Source: Streptomyces avermitilis MA-4680 = NBRC 14893 (GTDB taxonomy: Bacteria > Actinomycetota > Actinomycetes > Streptomycetales > Streptomycetaceae). Taken from it: a DNA stretch of 64,000 nucleotides. Below are positions 47,384 to 55,700 of the stretch, one piece after another; positions within the stretch are counted from its first letter, which is position 1, and each line of letters starts with the position of its first letter. Where the stretch lies: positions 6,324,001 through 6,388,000 of the forward strand of contig NC_003155.5 in the NCBI RefSeq assembly GCF_000009765.2, given 5' to 3'. The notes beneath the pieces were generated by a model. It saw only the letters and a list, made by a program, of their open reading frames with translations, was not told the origin of the DNA and searched no databases. Made by a program: the position numbers and the translations under genes.

Positions 47384-47977
47384 GAGCTCCCACCGAATCT
47401 CGCCGTCCTGCTCCCGGTCGGTCGGTGACAGCCCGGCCGCGGCGGCGACGGACGCGGAGGCGTGATGGTCCGGGTGGACATGGGCGACGACGATGCGTAC
47501 GGACCCGGACTGCCGGGTGAGCCGGTCGACCAGGCCCTGGGCCGCCTCCGAGGCGAAGCCCCGCCCCTGCCACGGGGTGCCCACCACCCAGGCGATCTCC
47601 GCGACCTCGCCCGTGACGGTCGCCTGCACGGTCCCCACCAGACACGCGTCCGCACGCCGCCGCAGCACCCAGTTGACCCAGCGGACGCCGGGGTGGGGCG
47701 AGCCGGCGGCCAGGCGTGCGTAGCGTGCGCGCAGGGCGGCCGGGGTGTCGGGCACACCGCCGATGAAGGCATGCAGCGCCGGGTCGCCGAGGACCTGGGC
47801 CATCTCCTCGGCGTGCTCGACGCGCAGGGGGAGGAGATCGAGGCGGGCGGTGCGGATGATCCTGGCGGTCCCGGTGGTCCCGGTGGTCCCGGTGGTCCCG
47901 GTGGTCCCGGTGGTCCCGACGGACGCGGCGGGGCCGGGGGGCTCGGGGGGTTCGGCGGGTTCGGGGTGCGCGGGCAT
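47369..47977 (-). CDS. GNAT-family acetyltransferase
   Basis: A 202-residue protein. After a Pro/Glu-rich start, residues about 22-36 are a run of Gly-Thr-Thr units encoded by a 9-bp tandem repeat (47867-47919). The GNAT fold (about 40-200) has TARLDLLPLRVEHAEEM, the acetyl-CoA loop TPWQGRGFASEAAQGLVDRL, and HVHPDHHASASVAAAAGL. This resembles RimJ/RimL-type enzymes. Substrate unknown. It converges on cebR. Confidence 0.82.
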   Translation of the reverse strand: MPAHPEPAEPPEPPGPAASVGTTGTTGTTGTTGTTGTARIIRTARLDLLPLRVEHAEEMAQVLGDPALHAFIGGVPDTPAALRARYARLAAGSPHPGVRWVNWVLRRRADACLVGTVQATVTGEVAEIAWVVGTPWQGRGFASEAAQGLVDRLTRQSGSVRIVVAHVHPDHHASASVAAAAGLSPTDREQDGEIRWELTVRA

Positions 47978-48117
47978 CGGGCGAAGCCTACGGGGCGGCG
48001 CGTCCCGCTCCGAAGTGCCCGCCACGGTAGGGGCCTTGTCCCGGCACGCCGGGCAACGTCCGCCACCCGTCGGCGGGATGCCGGGACACCTGGATGCGTC
48101 GCAACGGGTCCCGGACC

Positions 48118-48513
48118 CTACGCGTGGCTCCAGATCAGGCCGCCCTTGTCCTTGGTGTCGTCGCCTCTGACGGTGACCGCGTAGACGGCGACCGGCGCGC
48201 CCTCGGGGATGTCGCCGCTCTTCCACGCGGTGCAGTACGGCGCGGTCCGCCCGCGGGTGGAGGCGGTGCGGTCGATGGTGCCGTCGCGGTTGATGTCGAG
48301 CCGGGCCTCGATGCCCCACCCGTCGGTCGTCGTGTCGCAGGCCCGGACGGAGTCGCCCGGGGTGGCGCCGTCCGGGTCGGCGTTCCACAGGGCGTACCCG
48401 CCCTCGGTGTTGGCCCGCTGCGCGGCGGCGGTGGCCGTGCCCTGCGCGCCGAGGAGAAGGGCGGTGGCGGCGAGGACGGTGGTGACGACACGGCCTCTGG
48501 CGGAGCGGAGCAC
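48118..48513 (-). CDS. small secreted protein of unknown function, 131 aa
   Basis: The GTG at 48513 follows GGGGGA by six bases. The signal peptide ends near ATAAAQ (about residue 29). The mature part of about 100 residues is acidic, with CDTTTDGWGIEARLDINRDGTIDRTASTRG. The DINRDGTID stretch resembles an EF-hand-like or dockerin-like calcium loop, and two Cys could pair. The closing segment IPEGAPVAVYAVTVRGDD... is strand-rich. I do not recognise a named family. Confidence 0.7.
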   Translation of the reverse strand: MLRSARGRVVTTVLAATALLLGAQGTATAAAQRANTEGGYALWNADPDGATPGDSVRACDTTTDGWGIEARLDINRDGTIDRTASTRGRTAPYCTAWKSGDIPEGAPVAVYAVTVRGDDTKDKGGLIWSHA

Positions 48514-48612
48514 GGAGAGTCCCCCTGGTGCGGGTGAGCACGGTGAGAGTGGTGATGGCGCTGGGTGGAACGAATCCATGCCCCTTGATCGTCCGCCCAC
48601 TGTCCCGTGTTA

Positions 48613-48665
48613 CAGGTCACACGACTGCTTGCAGGTCACACGACTGGTTGCAGGTCACACGACTG
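48613..48665. repeat. 19-nt tandem repeat, 2.8 copies
   Basis: CAGGTCACACGACTG starts at 48613, 48632 and 48651 with a 4-nt variable tail (CTTG, GTTG). It ends exactly where the tRNA-His terminator stem begins. Non-coding. Confidence 0.9.
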
Positions 48666-48698
48666 AGGCCCCGGTCCGCTTTCGCGGACCGGGGCCTC
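48665..48698 (-). terminator. terminator of tRNA-His
   Basis: A perfect 15-bp stem with a TTTC loop, six bases 3' of the tRNA. Confidence 0.88.
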
Positions 48699-48704
48699 TT
48701 GCAG

Positions 48705-48778
48705 GGTGAGTGACGGGACTTGAACCCGCGGCATCCTGGACCACAACCAGGTGCTCTACCAGCTGAGCTACACCCACC
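48705..48778 (-). tRNA. tRNA-His (anticodon GTG)
   Basis: The anticodon stem CTGGT-TGTGG-TCCAG carries GTG. The extra G at position -1 pairs with C73, the identity mark of tRNA-His. The acceptor stem has one G-T pair. CCA is not encoded. Confidence 0.97.
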
Positions 48779-48894
48779 ATGACCGGTGGTTCTCCGTTTG
48801 GTCTCTCCGACCGGCCGAGAAAAAGTGTACAGGGTCCGAGGGGGTGCTCGCGCCCGCCTTTCTTCGGGGCCCTCGAAGGGCCCCGTCGGGGCGG

Positions 48895-49497
48895 CTACTG
48901 CGCGGGCAGCACGTGCTTCGCGGCGATCGTGCGGGCCGTCTCCGAGTCGGGGCCCGGCTGCGGTACGAAGATGGCCTCGCGGTAGTAGCGCAGCTCCGCG
49001 ATCGACTCGCGGATGTCCGCCAGCGCGCGGTGGTTGCCGCTCTTCTCGGGGCTGTTGAAGTACGCCCTCGGGTACCAGCGGCGGGCCAGCTCCTTCACCG
49101 AGCTGACGTCCACGATCCGGTAGTGGAGGTAGGTCTCCAGCGCCGACATGTCGCGGGCGAGGAAGCCGCGGTCGGTGCCGACCGAGTTTCCGCACAGCGG
49201 AGCCTTGCCGGGTTCCTTGACGTGCTCCCGTACATACGCGAGCACCTGCGCCTCGGCGTCCGCCAGCGTCGTGCCGGCCGCCAGCTCGTCGAGCAGGCCC
49301 GAGGCGGTGTGCATGGTGCGCACCACCTCCGGCATCGTCTCCAGCGCGGCGTCCGGCGGGCGGATCACGATGTCCACCCCCTCGCCCAGTACGTTCAGCT
49401 CGGAGTCGGTGACCAGTGCGGCCACCTCGATGAGCGCGTCGTCGGACAGCGAGAGACCGGTCATCTCGCAGTCGATCCACACCATGCGATCGTTCAT
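48895..49497 (-). CDS. orn: oligoribonuclease Orn
   Basis: A 200-residue DEDDh exonuclease that degrades 2-5-nt RNAs and pGpG, the product of c-di-GMP hydrolysis. Asp9 and Glu11 are in WIDCEMTGL. The rest of the active site is carried by the segments with GNSVGTDRGFLARDM and HRALADIRESIAEL. In S. coelicolor the orthologue (ornA) lies next to adpA, is needed for normal growth, and the arrangement is the same here. An in-frame ATG four codons in (M5) is the only other start. Confidence 0.96.
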   Translation of the reverse strand: MNDRMVWIDCEMTGLSLSDDALIEVAALVTDSELNVLGEGVDIVIRPPDAALETMPEVVRTMHTASGLLDELAAGTTLADAEAQVLAYVREHVKEPGKAPLCGNSVGTDRGFLARDMSALETYLHYRIVDVSSVKELARRWYPRAYFNSPEKSGNHRALADIRESIAELRYYREAIFVPQPGPDSETARTIAAKHVLPAQ

Positions 49498-49584
49498 GTG
49501 TCTTACCTTATGGCCCGCCCCGGCTCCGCGGACCGCCCGTGCACCTCCGTGAGCGCGGCCGCACCCGGCCCGGCACCACGGAAA

Positions 49585-49634
49585 CAGGGCGGGCGGGGGA
49601 CCGTGGTACGACCCACGATGCCTCGCCCGCCCTG
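49585..49634 (-). terminator. terminator downstream of adpA
   Basis: An 11-bp stem CAGGGCGGGCG/CGCCCGCCCTG (49585-49595 with 49624-49634), with a smaller hairpin CGTGG/CCACG inside the loop. Confidence 0.7.
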
Positions 49635-49648
49635 CTGTCACGGCAGTC

Positions 49649-50929
49649 CTACGGCGCGCTCCGCTGCCCCGGCAGGCTGGGCCGCCCGGCCGCGTACAGC
49701 TCGGATCCATGTGACCCATGTGATCCATGCGACCCGTGAGACCCATGAGATCCGTGGGACCCGTGTTTGCCCGGTTCCGTGGACAGGGACGCGGCCGGAC
49801 CCAGTGAGCTCGCGGCCGCCGTGCGGCGCGTCTGCATCGGGACCGGGGCCTCCTGCGGCAGCGCCGGTGGCGGTCCCACGACGCTGTCCGGATCCACGGG
49901 CCGTTCACCCTGCGGACGGCGGGCCCGGTAGGCGGCCCGGTAGGCGGCCGGCGAGGAGCCGAGCTGGCGGCGGAAGTGCCCGCGCAGCGCCACCGGCGAG
50001 CGGAAGCCGCAGCGGCCCGCGACCTCGTCCACCGAGTAGTCCGACGTCTCCAGGAGCCGCTGCGCCTGGAGCACCCGCTGGGTGATCAGCCACTGCAGGG
50101 GAGCGCTCCCGGTGAGCGAGCGGAACCGGCGGTCGAACGTACGCCTGCTCATGTACGCGCGGGCGGCGAGCGTCTCCACGTCGAACTGCTCGTGGAGGTG
50201 CTCCAGGGCCCAGGCGACGACCTCGGCGAGCGGGTCGGCGCCGATCTCCTCGGGTAAAGACCGATCGAGGTAGCGCTCCTGCCCGCCGCTCCGGCGCGGG
50301 GGGACCACGAGCCTGCGGGCGAGCGCGCCCGCCGCCTCGTTTCCGTGGTCCGTCCGCACGATGTGCAGGCACAGATCGATTCCGGCCGCCGTACCCGCCG
50401 ATGTCAGTACGTCTCCGTCGTCCACGAACAGCTCACGTGGGTCGACATGGACCGACGGGTAGCGCTTGGCCAGCGTCGGTGCGTACATCCAGTGGGTCGT
50501 CGCCGGACGGCCGTCGAGCAGCCCGGCCGCGGCCAGCACGAAGGCGCCGGTGCACAGCCCGACTATGCGGGCACCCTCCTCATGCGCCCGGCGCAGTGCG
50601 TCGAGCGCTTCCTCCGGCGGTGGCGAGGTGATCGACCGCCAGGCCGGCACGACGACCGTGCCCGCCCGGGAGATCGCCTCCAGGCCATGTGGTGCGGTGA
50701 GTTCAAGCCCTCCTGTGGTCCGCAGTGGGCCTTCCTCACCGGCGGCCACCAGCAGCCGGTAACGCGGCACGCCGGCGTCCTGACGGTCGATCCCGAACAC
50801 CGAAAGCGGTATGGAACTCTCGAAGATGGGGCCGCCGCTGAACAGCAGCACCGCGACGATCTCCTTGCGGCGTCGCCCGGAAAGTTTCCGGGCCGCGGCA
50901 TCCGGCGCGGCAGTGGAGTCGTGGCTCAT
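49649..50929 (-). CDS. adpA: AdpA (BldH), master developmental regulator
   Basis: A 426-residue AraC-type activator with an N-terminal DJ-1/PfpI-like dimerisation domain (about 24-195) and a C-terminal two-helix-turn-helix DNA-binding domain (about 235-335). Leu225, in the linker between them (DRSLPEE), is encoded by TTA (50255-50257 on the plus strand reads TAA). Translation thus depends on the rare tRNA encoded by bldA, the known control of adpA in Streptomyces. The C-terminal tail holds seven His-Gly-Ser triplets (about 390-408), which is longer than I expect. AdpA drives aerial growth and secondary metabolism. Confidence 0.97.
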   Translation of the reverse strand: MSHDSTAAPDAAARKLSGRRRKEIVAVLLFSGGPIFESSIPLSVFGIDRQDAGVPRYRLLVAAGEEGPLRTTGGLELTAPHGLEAISRAGTVVVPAWRSITSPPPEEALDALRRAHEEGARIVGLCTGAFVLAAAGLLDGRPATTHWMYAPTLAKRYPSVHVDPRELFVDDGDVLTSAGTAAGIDLCLHIVRTDHGNEAAGALARRLVVPPRRSGGQERYLDRSLPEEIGADPLAEVVAWALEHLHEQFDVETLAARAYMSRRTFDRRFRSLTGSAPLQWLITQRVLQAQRLLETSDYSVDEVAGRCGFRSPVALRGHFRRQLGSSPAAYRAAYRARRPQGERPVDPDSVVGPPPALPQEAPVPMQTRRTAAASSLGPAASLSTEPGKHGSHGSHGSHGSHGSHGSHGSELYAAGRPSLPGQRSAP

Positions 50930-51307
50930 ACTGCTAAGCCCCCCTCGGTGGTCGCGGCTCCTCGGTTGTGTCGCTCCTGCACGTTTCCCCTCGGTCCTGC
51001 ACGAGTCCCCCGCCGTAAGACAGTCATGATCGAATCTACTGTGTCGTGTGGTGCCGGCGTGACCAGTTCACCATCCGGCAGATTGTCGACATGGCAACTT
51101 GGCGTGAAGCATTCGATCACGAAGCGTTGCACTCGTGAGCCGTGCAGGGAAGTGCGCCTTGTCCCAGTGGCCGGTCCCCGTAGGGTGCGCGGGTCCCCGG
51201 AGACCCTTTCGGCCCAGGTGGAACGGGGGGTGAGGGGGTGTTCGAGCCAGGGGTGCACGGTGGTCAGAAGTTGGCTGAAAGTATGCGGGCGCGTGCGCGG
51301 AAACCGG
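50930..51307. promoter_or_regulatory. 378-bp adpA upstream region
   Basis: No gene is supported. It must contain the adpA promoter and leader. On the minus strand TAGATT (51033-51038) is a -10 candidate about 105 bp before the start, without a matching -35. AdpA is expected to bind its own upstream region, but no site was verified here. Confidence 0.45.
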
Positions 51308-51745
51308 TCAGTCGACCGGCGTATTTCCCGCCGTGTGGCGGCCGCCTCTGTGCGCCCCCGAGCCACTCTTCCCGTGTGCCCCGCCCGTCCCCTGCCAACC
51401 GCTCCTGCCGTGCCGCCCCCGGTGCGGGACGCGCTGCCGGGCCGCCTCGTCCGACAGCCGCGCCGCCCCTCGCTCGGACTGCCGCAGCAGCATCCGGCAG
51501 ACCCCGGTGACGGCCGCGAGCCCCAGCGCCGTACCGGCCGCCCCGGCGAGCGAGGTGCCGTACCAGACGAGGACCACGGGCACCAGGGCGCAGCTGAAGA
51601 CCGCCCAGCGGACGACATCGCTCGCCGTGTCCGACGGCGGTGCGGCCGAAGGGCGCGCCGGGGACGGGGGCGCCCCCTGGGCGGGAGTCCGGCGCAGGTC
51701 GTCGGGGGAGGTGCGGGAGGTGGGGGAGGTGCGGGATACGGGCAT
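51308..51745 (-). CDS. small membrane protein, 145 aa
   Basis: The ATG has GGGAG six bases upstream. Two hydrophobic segments (about 45-62 and 65-85) are flanked by a Pro/Ser/Arg-rich N-terminus and a basic, Gly/His/Arg-rich C-terminus (about 95-145). The C-tail is very positively charged and probably cytoplasmic. No family recognised. It is upstream of adpA in the same direction, separated by 378 bp. Confidence 0.68.
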   Translation of the reverse strand: MPVSRTSPTSRTSPDDLRRTPAQGAPPSPARPSAAPPSDTASDVVRWAVFSCALVPVVLVWYGTSLAGAAGTALGLAAVTGVCRMLLRQSERGAARLSDEAARQRVPHRGRHGRSGWQGTGGAHGKSGSGAHRGGRHTAGNTPVD

Positions 51746-52088
51746 GGCGTGCTCCCTGTGGCGGTGGCACGGGGTTCAACGCGTGTTCGATCGGTCGGTC
51801 ACTGTGGTGCCCGGTGGTACTCCTGGCGGTACGGCCGGCGGTACCGCCGGCCGCGGGGCGTACGGCTGTGCGACCCCTGTGCAAACCGCCTGTACGGGGC
51901 AGCAACCATTGCGTTACGGGCACCCCCTCATGCATGCTCCCTGGAACCCCGCGCAGCGTGTGCGGGGCCTGGGCAGAGGAGGCGTGCCGCCGTACCCTTG
52001 GGGGTATGGGGTTGGGAAGATGATTCCCGGACACAGCTCCGCCGCACACTGTCGTCCCACCCACGAGGATCCAAACGCCGAGACACTC
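51746..52088. promoter_or_regulatory. 343-bp divergent region, membrane protein / usp
   Basis: No gene is supported. It contains a 22-bp perfect palindrome (listed separately) and, near 51995-52022, a G-rich stretch TTGGGGGTATGGGG-TTGGG that could act as promoter for the stress-protein gene. No other structure stands out. Confidence 0.4.
51832..51853. promoter_or_regulatory. 22-bp perfect palindrome, possible operator
   Basis: The palindrome is centred on GGCGGTACCGCC with GGCC on both sides and C/G at its ends. It has no loop, which fits a dimeric repressor site better than a terminator. It lies between two divergent genes. Confidence 0.4.
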
Positions 52089-52616
52089 ATGGCCGGTCAC
52101 GAATTCTTCGAACCTGCGGACCGCAAGCGCCCCGTCGCCGATCCCACGGCGGCCGAGCCCTTGGCGGCGGAAGAGCCACGCCATTCCTGCGACCCCGCCT
52201 TCAAGCACGGGGTCGTCGTCGGCTTCGACGGCTCGACGTCCAGCGAGCGCGCCCTCGCGTACGCGATCGGCATGGCCCATCGCTCCGGGTCGGGCCTGAT
52301 CATCGTGCATGTCGCCAACCGGCTGCCCACCACGGTGTGGGCCGGCTGCGAGCCGCCGGTCTTCGTCGATGTGCCGGACCACCGGACCGAGGTCCTCGGG
52401 CTCGAACTCGCCTGCGCGGAGTATCTGGCCGAGGTGCCCTGGATCCTGGTCGAGCGCGGCGGCGACATCTGTCACGAACTCGAAGAGGTGGGGCGGGAGT
52501 ACGAGGCGGACGCGATCGTCGTCGGCTCCACGCACGGCATCGTCGGCCGTCTCTTCGGCTCGGTCGCGGGGCGGCTGGCGAAGCGCGCCCAGCGCCCGGT
52601 CATCGTTATTCCGTAA
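52089..52616 (+). CDS. universal stress protein (UspA family)
   Basis: A 175-residue protein with a 40-residue polar extension before the Usp fold. The fold starts HGVVVGFDGSTSSERAL. It ends with the ATP-binding signature G-2x-G-9x-G-S/T within VVGSTHGIVGRLFGSVAGRLAKRAQRPVIVIP, although the spacing has a substitution (Ser at the last position of the first block is kept). The ATG at 52089 has a weak RBS. Such proteins respond to stress and dormancy. It stands alone. Confidence 0.88.
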   Translation: MAGHEFFEPADRKRPVADPTAAEPLAAEEPRHSCDPAFKHGVVVGFDGSTSSERALAYAIGMAHRSGSGLIIVHVANRLPTTVWAGCEPPVFVDVPDHRTEVLGLELACAEYLAEVPWILVERGGDICHELEEVGREYEADAIVVGSTHGIVGRLFGSVAGRLAKRAQRPVIVIP

Positions 52617-52766
52617 CTCGCCGTCGTCCCAGGTGAGATGAGACCTGGGAGCGGCCGACTCCCTTGTGCAGATGCCCGAATCTACTCACACGTAGAGGTG
52701 TTTGTGCCCTTGTGAAGGGCATAACTCGGTCACCGCACCATCGCACATGTACGAAGGGAGCCCGCC

Positions 52767-53333
52767 GTGGACAATGACGTCTCCGCGGGAAGCACCACCA
52801 CGGTCGTCGGCCGACTCACCCTCGGGATCACCCTGTTGGCCTTCGGGCTCGGGTACGCCGACGTGATCGACGGAGTGACGGCGGCTGACGCCGTATCAGT
52901 GGCCCACTACGTCGGCGGCGTGGCGCTGTTCGTCGCGGGCCTGTTGGCCCTGCGCGAACGCGACGCGGCCTCCGGTACGGCCTTCTCGGCGCTCGGCGCC
53001 CTGTGGTTCACCTGGGCCGTCACCGCCGGCAGCCGGATGTCCGACAACGCCGCGGGCCTCTTCCTCCTGCTGTTCGCCCTGGTCGCACTGAGCCTGACGC
53101 TCGGGGCGGCGGGCGGCGTCCTCGACCAGGGCGCCTACGGCCTGTTCGCCGTCTCGCTCCTGCTGCTGGCCATCGCGCACTTCGCGGGCAACGACGGTCT
53201 CGGCAGGATCGGCGGCTGGTTCGCGGTGGCCGCGGGCGCGGTCGCCTGGTACGCGGCGACGGCGGCCCTGGCCCACTGGCCCACCGCCCTCCCCCGACGC
53301 GCTGCCGGCCGGGGGGTGACGGCCGCCGGCTGA
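52767..53333 (+). CDS. GPR1/FUN34/YaaH-like membrane protein
   Basis: A 188-residue protein with six hydrophobic segments (about 14-32, 45-62, 70-85, 95-113, 120-140, 148-168). The GTG start follows GAAGGGAG by six bases. The overall pattern resembles Streptomyces members of the acetate-transporter-like GPR1/FUN34/YaaH group, but the NPAPLGL signature is missing. Function as a transporter is thus uncertain. A hairpin TGCCCTT/AAGGGCA lies at 52705-52721 in the leader. Confidence 0.6.
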   Translation: MDNDVSAGSTTTVVGRLTLGITLLAFGLGYADVIDGVTAADAVSVAHYVGGVALFVAGLLALRERDAASGTAFSALGALWFTWAVTAGSRMSDNAAGLFLLLFALVALSLTLGAAGGVLDQGAYGLFAVSLLLLAIAHFAGNDGLGRIGGWFAVAAGAVAWYAATAALAHWPTALPRRAAGRGVTAAG

Positions 53334-53371
53334 CAGCCGCGGGCCGGGGATGGGCGCCCCGGCCCCTGTGG

Positions 53372-53415
53372 GAACGGGTCCCTGTGCGCTTGGTGACACG
53401 CACAGGGACCCGTTC
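53372..53415. terminator. bidirectional terminator
   Basis: A perfect 17-bp stem (53372-53388 with 53399-53415) and a 10-nt loop between the convergent GPR1-like gene and glmS. Confidence 0.9.
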
Positions 53416-53437
53416 GTACTGCTGTCGGAGGTGACGC

Positions 53438-55255
53438 CTACTCCACCGTCACCGACTTGGCGAGGTTCCTGGGCTTGTCGATGTCCCGGCCCAGCGCCAA
53501 CGCCGTGTGGTAGGCGAGGAGTTGCAGCGGGATGCCCATCAGGATCGGGTCCAGCTCGTCCTCGTTCTTCGGGACGACGATCGTCTGGTCGGCCTTCTCC
53601 TGCTCCTGGTGCGCCACCGCGAGGATCTTGCCGCTGCGGGCCTTGATCTCCTCCAGGGCGGCGCGGTTCTTCTCGAGGAGGTCGTCGTCGGGGACGATGG
53701 CCACCGTCGGCAGCGCGGGCTCGATGAGGGCCAGCGGGCCGTGCTTCAGCTCGGAGGCCGGGTAGGCCTCGGCGTGGATGTACGAGACCTCCTTGAGCTT
53801 CAGGGAGGCCTCACGGGCCACCGGATAGCCGCGCACACGGCCGATGAAGAGCATCGAGCGGGCCTCGGCGTACTGCGCGGCCAGCTTCTTGATCTCGTCC
53901 TCCTGGTCGAGGATCTCGGAGATCTGGGCGGGCAGCTTGCGCAGGCCCTCGATGATCCGCTTGCCGTCGCGGACCGACAGGTCACGGGTGCGGCCCAGGT
54001 GCAGCGCGAGCAGCGCGAAGGCGACCGTGGTGTTGGTGAAGCACTTGGTGGAGACGACACAGACCTCGGGTCCGGCGTGCACGTACATGCCGCCGTCCGC
54101 CTCGCGGGCGATCGCCGAGCCGACGACGTTCACCACGCCGAGGACCCGCGCGCCCTTGCGCTTCAGCTCCTGCACGGCGGCCAGCACGTCGTACGTCTCA
54201 CCGGACTGCGAGACCGCGATGTACAGGGTGTCGGGGTCGACGACCGCGTTGCGGTAGCGGAACTCGGAGGCCGGCTCGGCGTCCGCGGGGATGCGGGCCA
54301 GCTCTTCTATCATCTGGGCGCCGATCATGCCCGCGTGGTACGAGGTGCCGCAGCCGAGGATCTTCACCCGGCGCACGGCACGCGCCTCGCGGGCGTCCAG
54401 GTTCAGGCCGCCGAGGTGCACGGTGGAGAACCGGTCGTCGATCCGGCCGCGCAGCACGCGGTCCACGGCGTCGGCCTGCTCGTGGATCTCCTTGTGCATG
54501 TACGTGTCGTGGCCGCCCATGTCGTACGAGGCGGCCTCCCACTCCACGGTGGTCGGCTCGGCCGTCGTCCGGGTGCCCTCGGTGGTGTACGTACGGAAGT
54601 CGTCGGCCTTCAGCGTCGCCATCTCGCCGTCGTCGAGCGTGACGATCTGACGGGTGTGGGTGACCAGCGCGGCGATGTCCGAGGCGACGAACATCTCCTT
54701 CTCGCCGATGCCGAGGACGACCGGGGAGCCGTTGCGGGCCACCACGATGCGGTCGGGGAAGTCGGCGTGCATGACCGCGATGCCGTACGTGCCCTCGATC
54801 ACGCGCAGCGCCTCGCGGACCTTGTCCTCCAGCTTCTCCTGCTGGGAGCGGGCGATCAGGTGGGTGAGGACCTCGGTGTCGGTCTCGGAGAGGAACTCGA
54901 CGCCGTCGGCCTCGAGCTTCTTCCGCAGGTCGGAGGCGTTGTCGATGATGCCGTTGTGGACGACGGCGACCTGGTTGTCCTGCGACATGTGCGGGTGCGC
55001 GTTGAGGTCGGACGGGGCGCCGTGGGTGGCCCAGCGGGTGTGGGCTATACCGGTGGTGCCCTTGAAGCGCGCGGGGACCTTGGCCTCCAGGTCACGGACC
55101 CGGCCCTTGGCCTTGACCATCTTCAGGCCGGCCGTCTTCGGGCTGGTGACGACGATGCCCGCGGAGTCGTAGCCGCGGTACTCCAGGCGCTGGAGTCCCT
55201 CGAGGAGCAGCGGAGTGACGTCACGCTTCCCGATGTATCCGACAATCCCGCACAT
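53438..55255 (-). CDS. glmS: glucosamine-6-phosphate synthase GlmS
   Basis: A 605-residue glutamine:fructose-6-P aminotransferase, first step to UDP-GlcNAc. The glutaminase domain begins with nucleophile Cys2 (MCGIVGYIG) and has HTRWATHG and HNGIIDN. Two SIS domains follow, with CGTSYHAG, SQSGETYD and SLKLKEVSYIHAEAYPASELKHGP. The C-terminus ends KSVTVE, which completes the active site. In S. coelicolor a glmS paralogue (glmS2) occupies this locus beside the main copy elsewhere, so this is probably that second enzyme. No glmS ribozyme is visible upstream. Confidence 0.95.
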   Translation of the reverse strand: MCGIVGYIGKRDVTPLLLEGLQRLEYRGYDSAGIVVTSPKTAGLKMVKAKGRVRDLEAKVPARFKGTTGIAHTRWATHGAPSDLNAHPHMSQDNQVAVVHNGIIDNASDLRKKLEADGVEFLSETDTEVLTHLIARSQQEKLEDKVREALRVIEGTYGIAVMHADFPDRIVVARNGSPVVLGIGEKEMFVASDIAALVTHTRQIVTLDDGEMATLKADDFRTYTTEGTRTTAEPTTVEWEAASYDMGGHDTYMHKEIHEQADAVDRVLRGRIDDRFSTVHLGGLNLDAREARAVRRVKILGCGTSYHAGMIGAQMIEELARIPADAEPASEFRYRNAVVDPDTLYIAVSQSGETYDVLAAVQELKRKGARVLGVVNVVGSAIAREADGGMYVHAGPEVCVVSTKCFTNTTVAFALLALHLGRTRDLSVRDGKRIIEGLRKLPAQISEILDQEDEIKKLAAQYAEARSMLFIGRVRGYPVAREASLKLKEVSYIHAEAYPASELKHGPLALIEPALPTVAIVPDDDLLEKNRAALEEIKARSGKILAVAHQEQEKADQTIVVPKNEDELDPILMGIPLQLLAYHTALALGRDIDKPRNLAKSVTVE

Positions 55256-55292
55256 ACAGGTGGTCCCCTAGTTGTAGACAGTCGCAGGCGAT

Positions 55293-55586
55293 CTAGCCGT
55301 AGACGATGCGGCGCAGCTGCCTGAGCGTGAGCTCCGGCGGCGCGACCGCGCGGTACTTCAGGTCCGCCTCGATCCGTTCGAAGATCGTCGCGTTCACCAG
55401 GCCCTGGGCCTGGAGTTCGCGGTGGCGGCGACGGACGTATTCCTCGGTCGTCTCGTCGAAGTAGGCGAGCACGTCCTGGATCACCCGCAGCGCCTCGCCC
55501 CGGTTGAGGGGCGTGGACCGCGTCAGATGATCAACAAGTTCGTCGTGCACCCGGTAGATCTTGGGGTACTGAAGGCCGATTCGCAA
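55293..55586 (-). CDS. conserved-looking hypothetical protein upstream of glmS
   Basis: A 97-residue soluble, helical protein if started at TTG 55586; GTG 55550 (VHDELVDHL) is the alternative. It reads RVHDELVDHLTRSTPLNRGEALRVIQDVLAYFDETTEEYVRRRHRELQAQGL, then a C-terminal segment ending LRQLRRIVYG. No family is recognised. The stop is 37 bp before glmS, in the same direction, so it is probably the first gene of a glmS operon. Confidence 0.7.
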   Translation of the reverse strand: MRIGLQYPKIYRVHDELVDHLTRSTPLNRGEALRVIQDVLAYFDETTEEYVRRRHRELQAQGLVNATIFERIEADLKYRAVAPPELTLRQLRRIVYG

Positions 55587-55700
55587 GAATCCTGCCCGAT
55601 TTCGGGCAAGTGGCTGTTGAAACTCTTATGGGGCCCTGTTCGAGCGCTGTCCATCCTGTGTCCTGCGCCCCGTTGCCTGTGCGGAGCAACTTCTGACTCC

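Noticed and set aside
53256..55300. glmS ribozyme or riboswitch upstream of glmS
   Set aside because: Only 37 bp separate glmS from the upstream gene, and no ribozyme-like core is visible. The element is known mainly in Firmicutes.
55620..55680. Pho box upstream of the purple-acid-phosphatase-like gene
   Set aside because: GTTCGAGCGCT-GTCCATCCTGT resembles the 11-bp direct repeat only loosely, too weak to claim.
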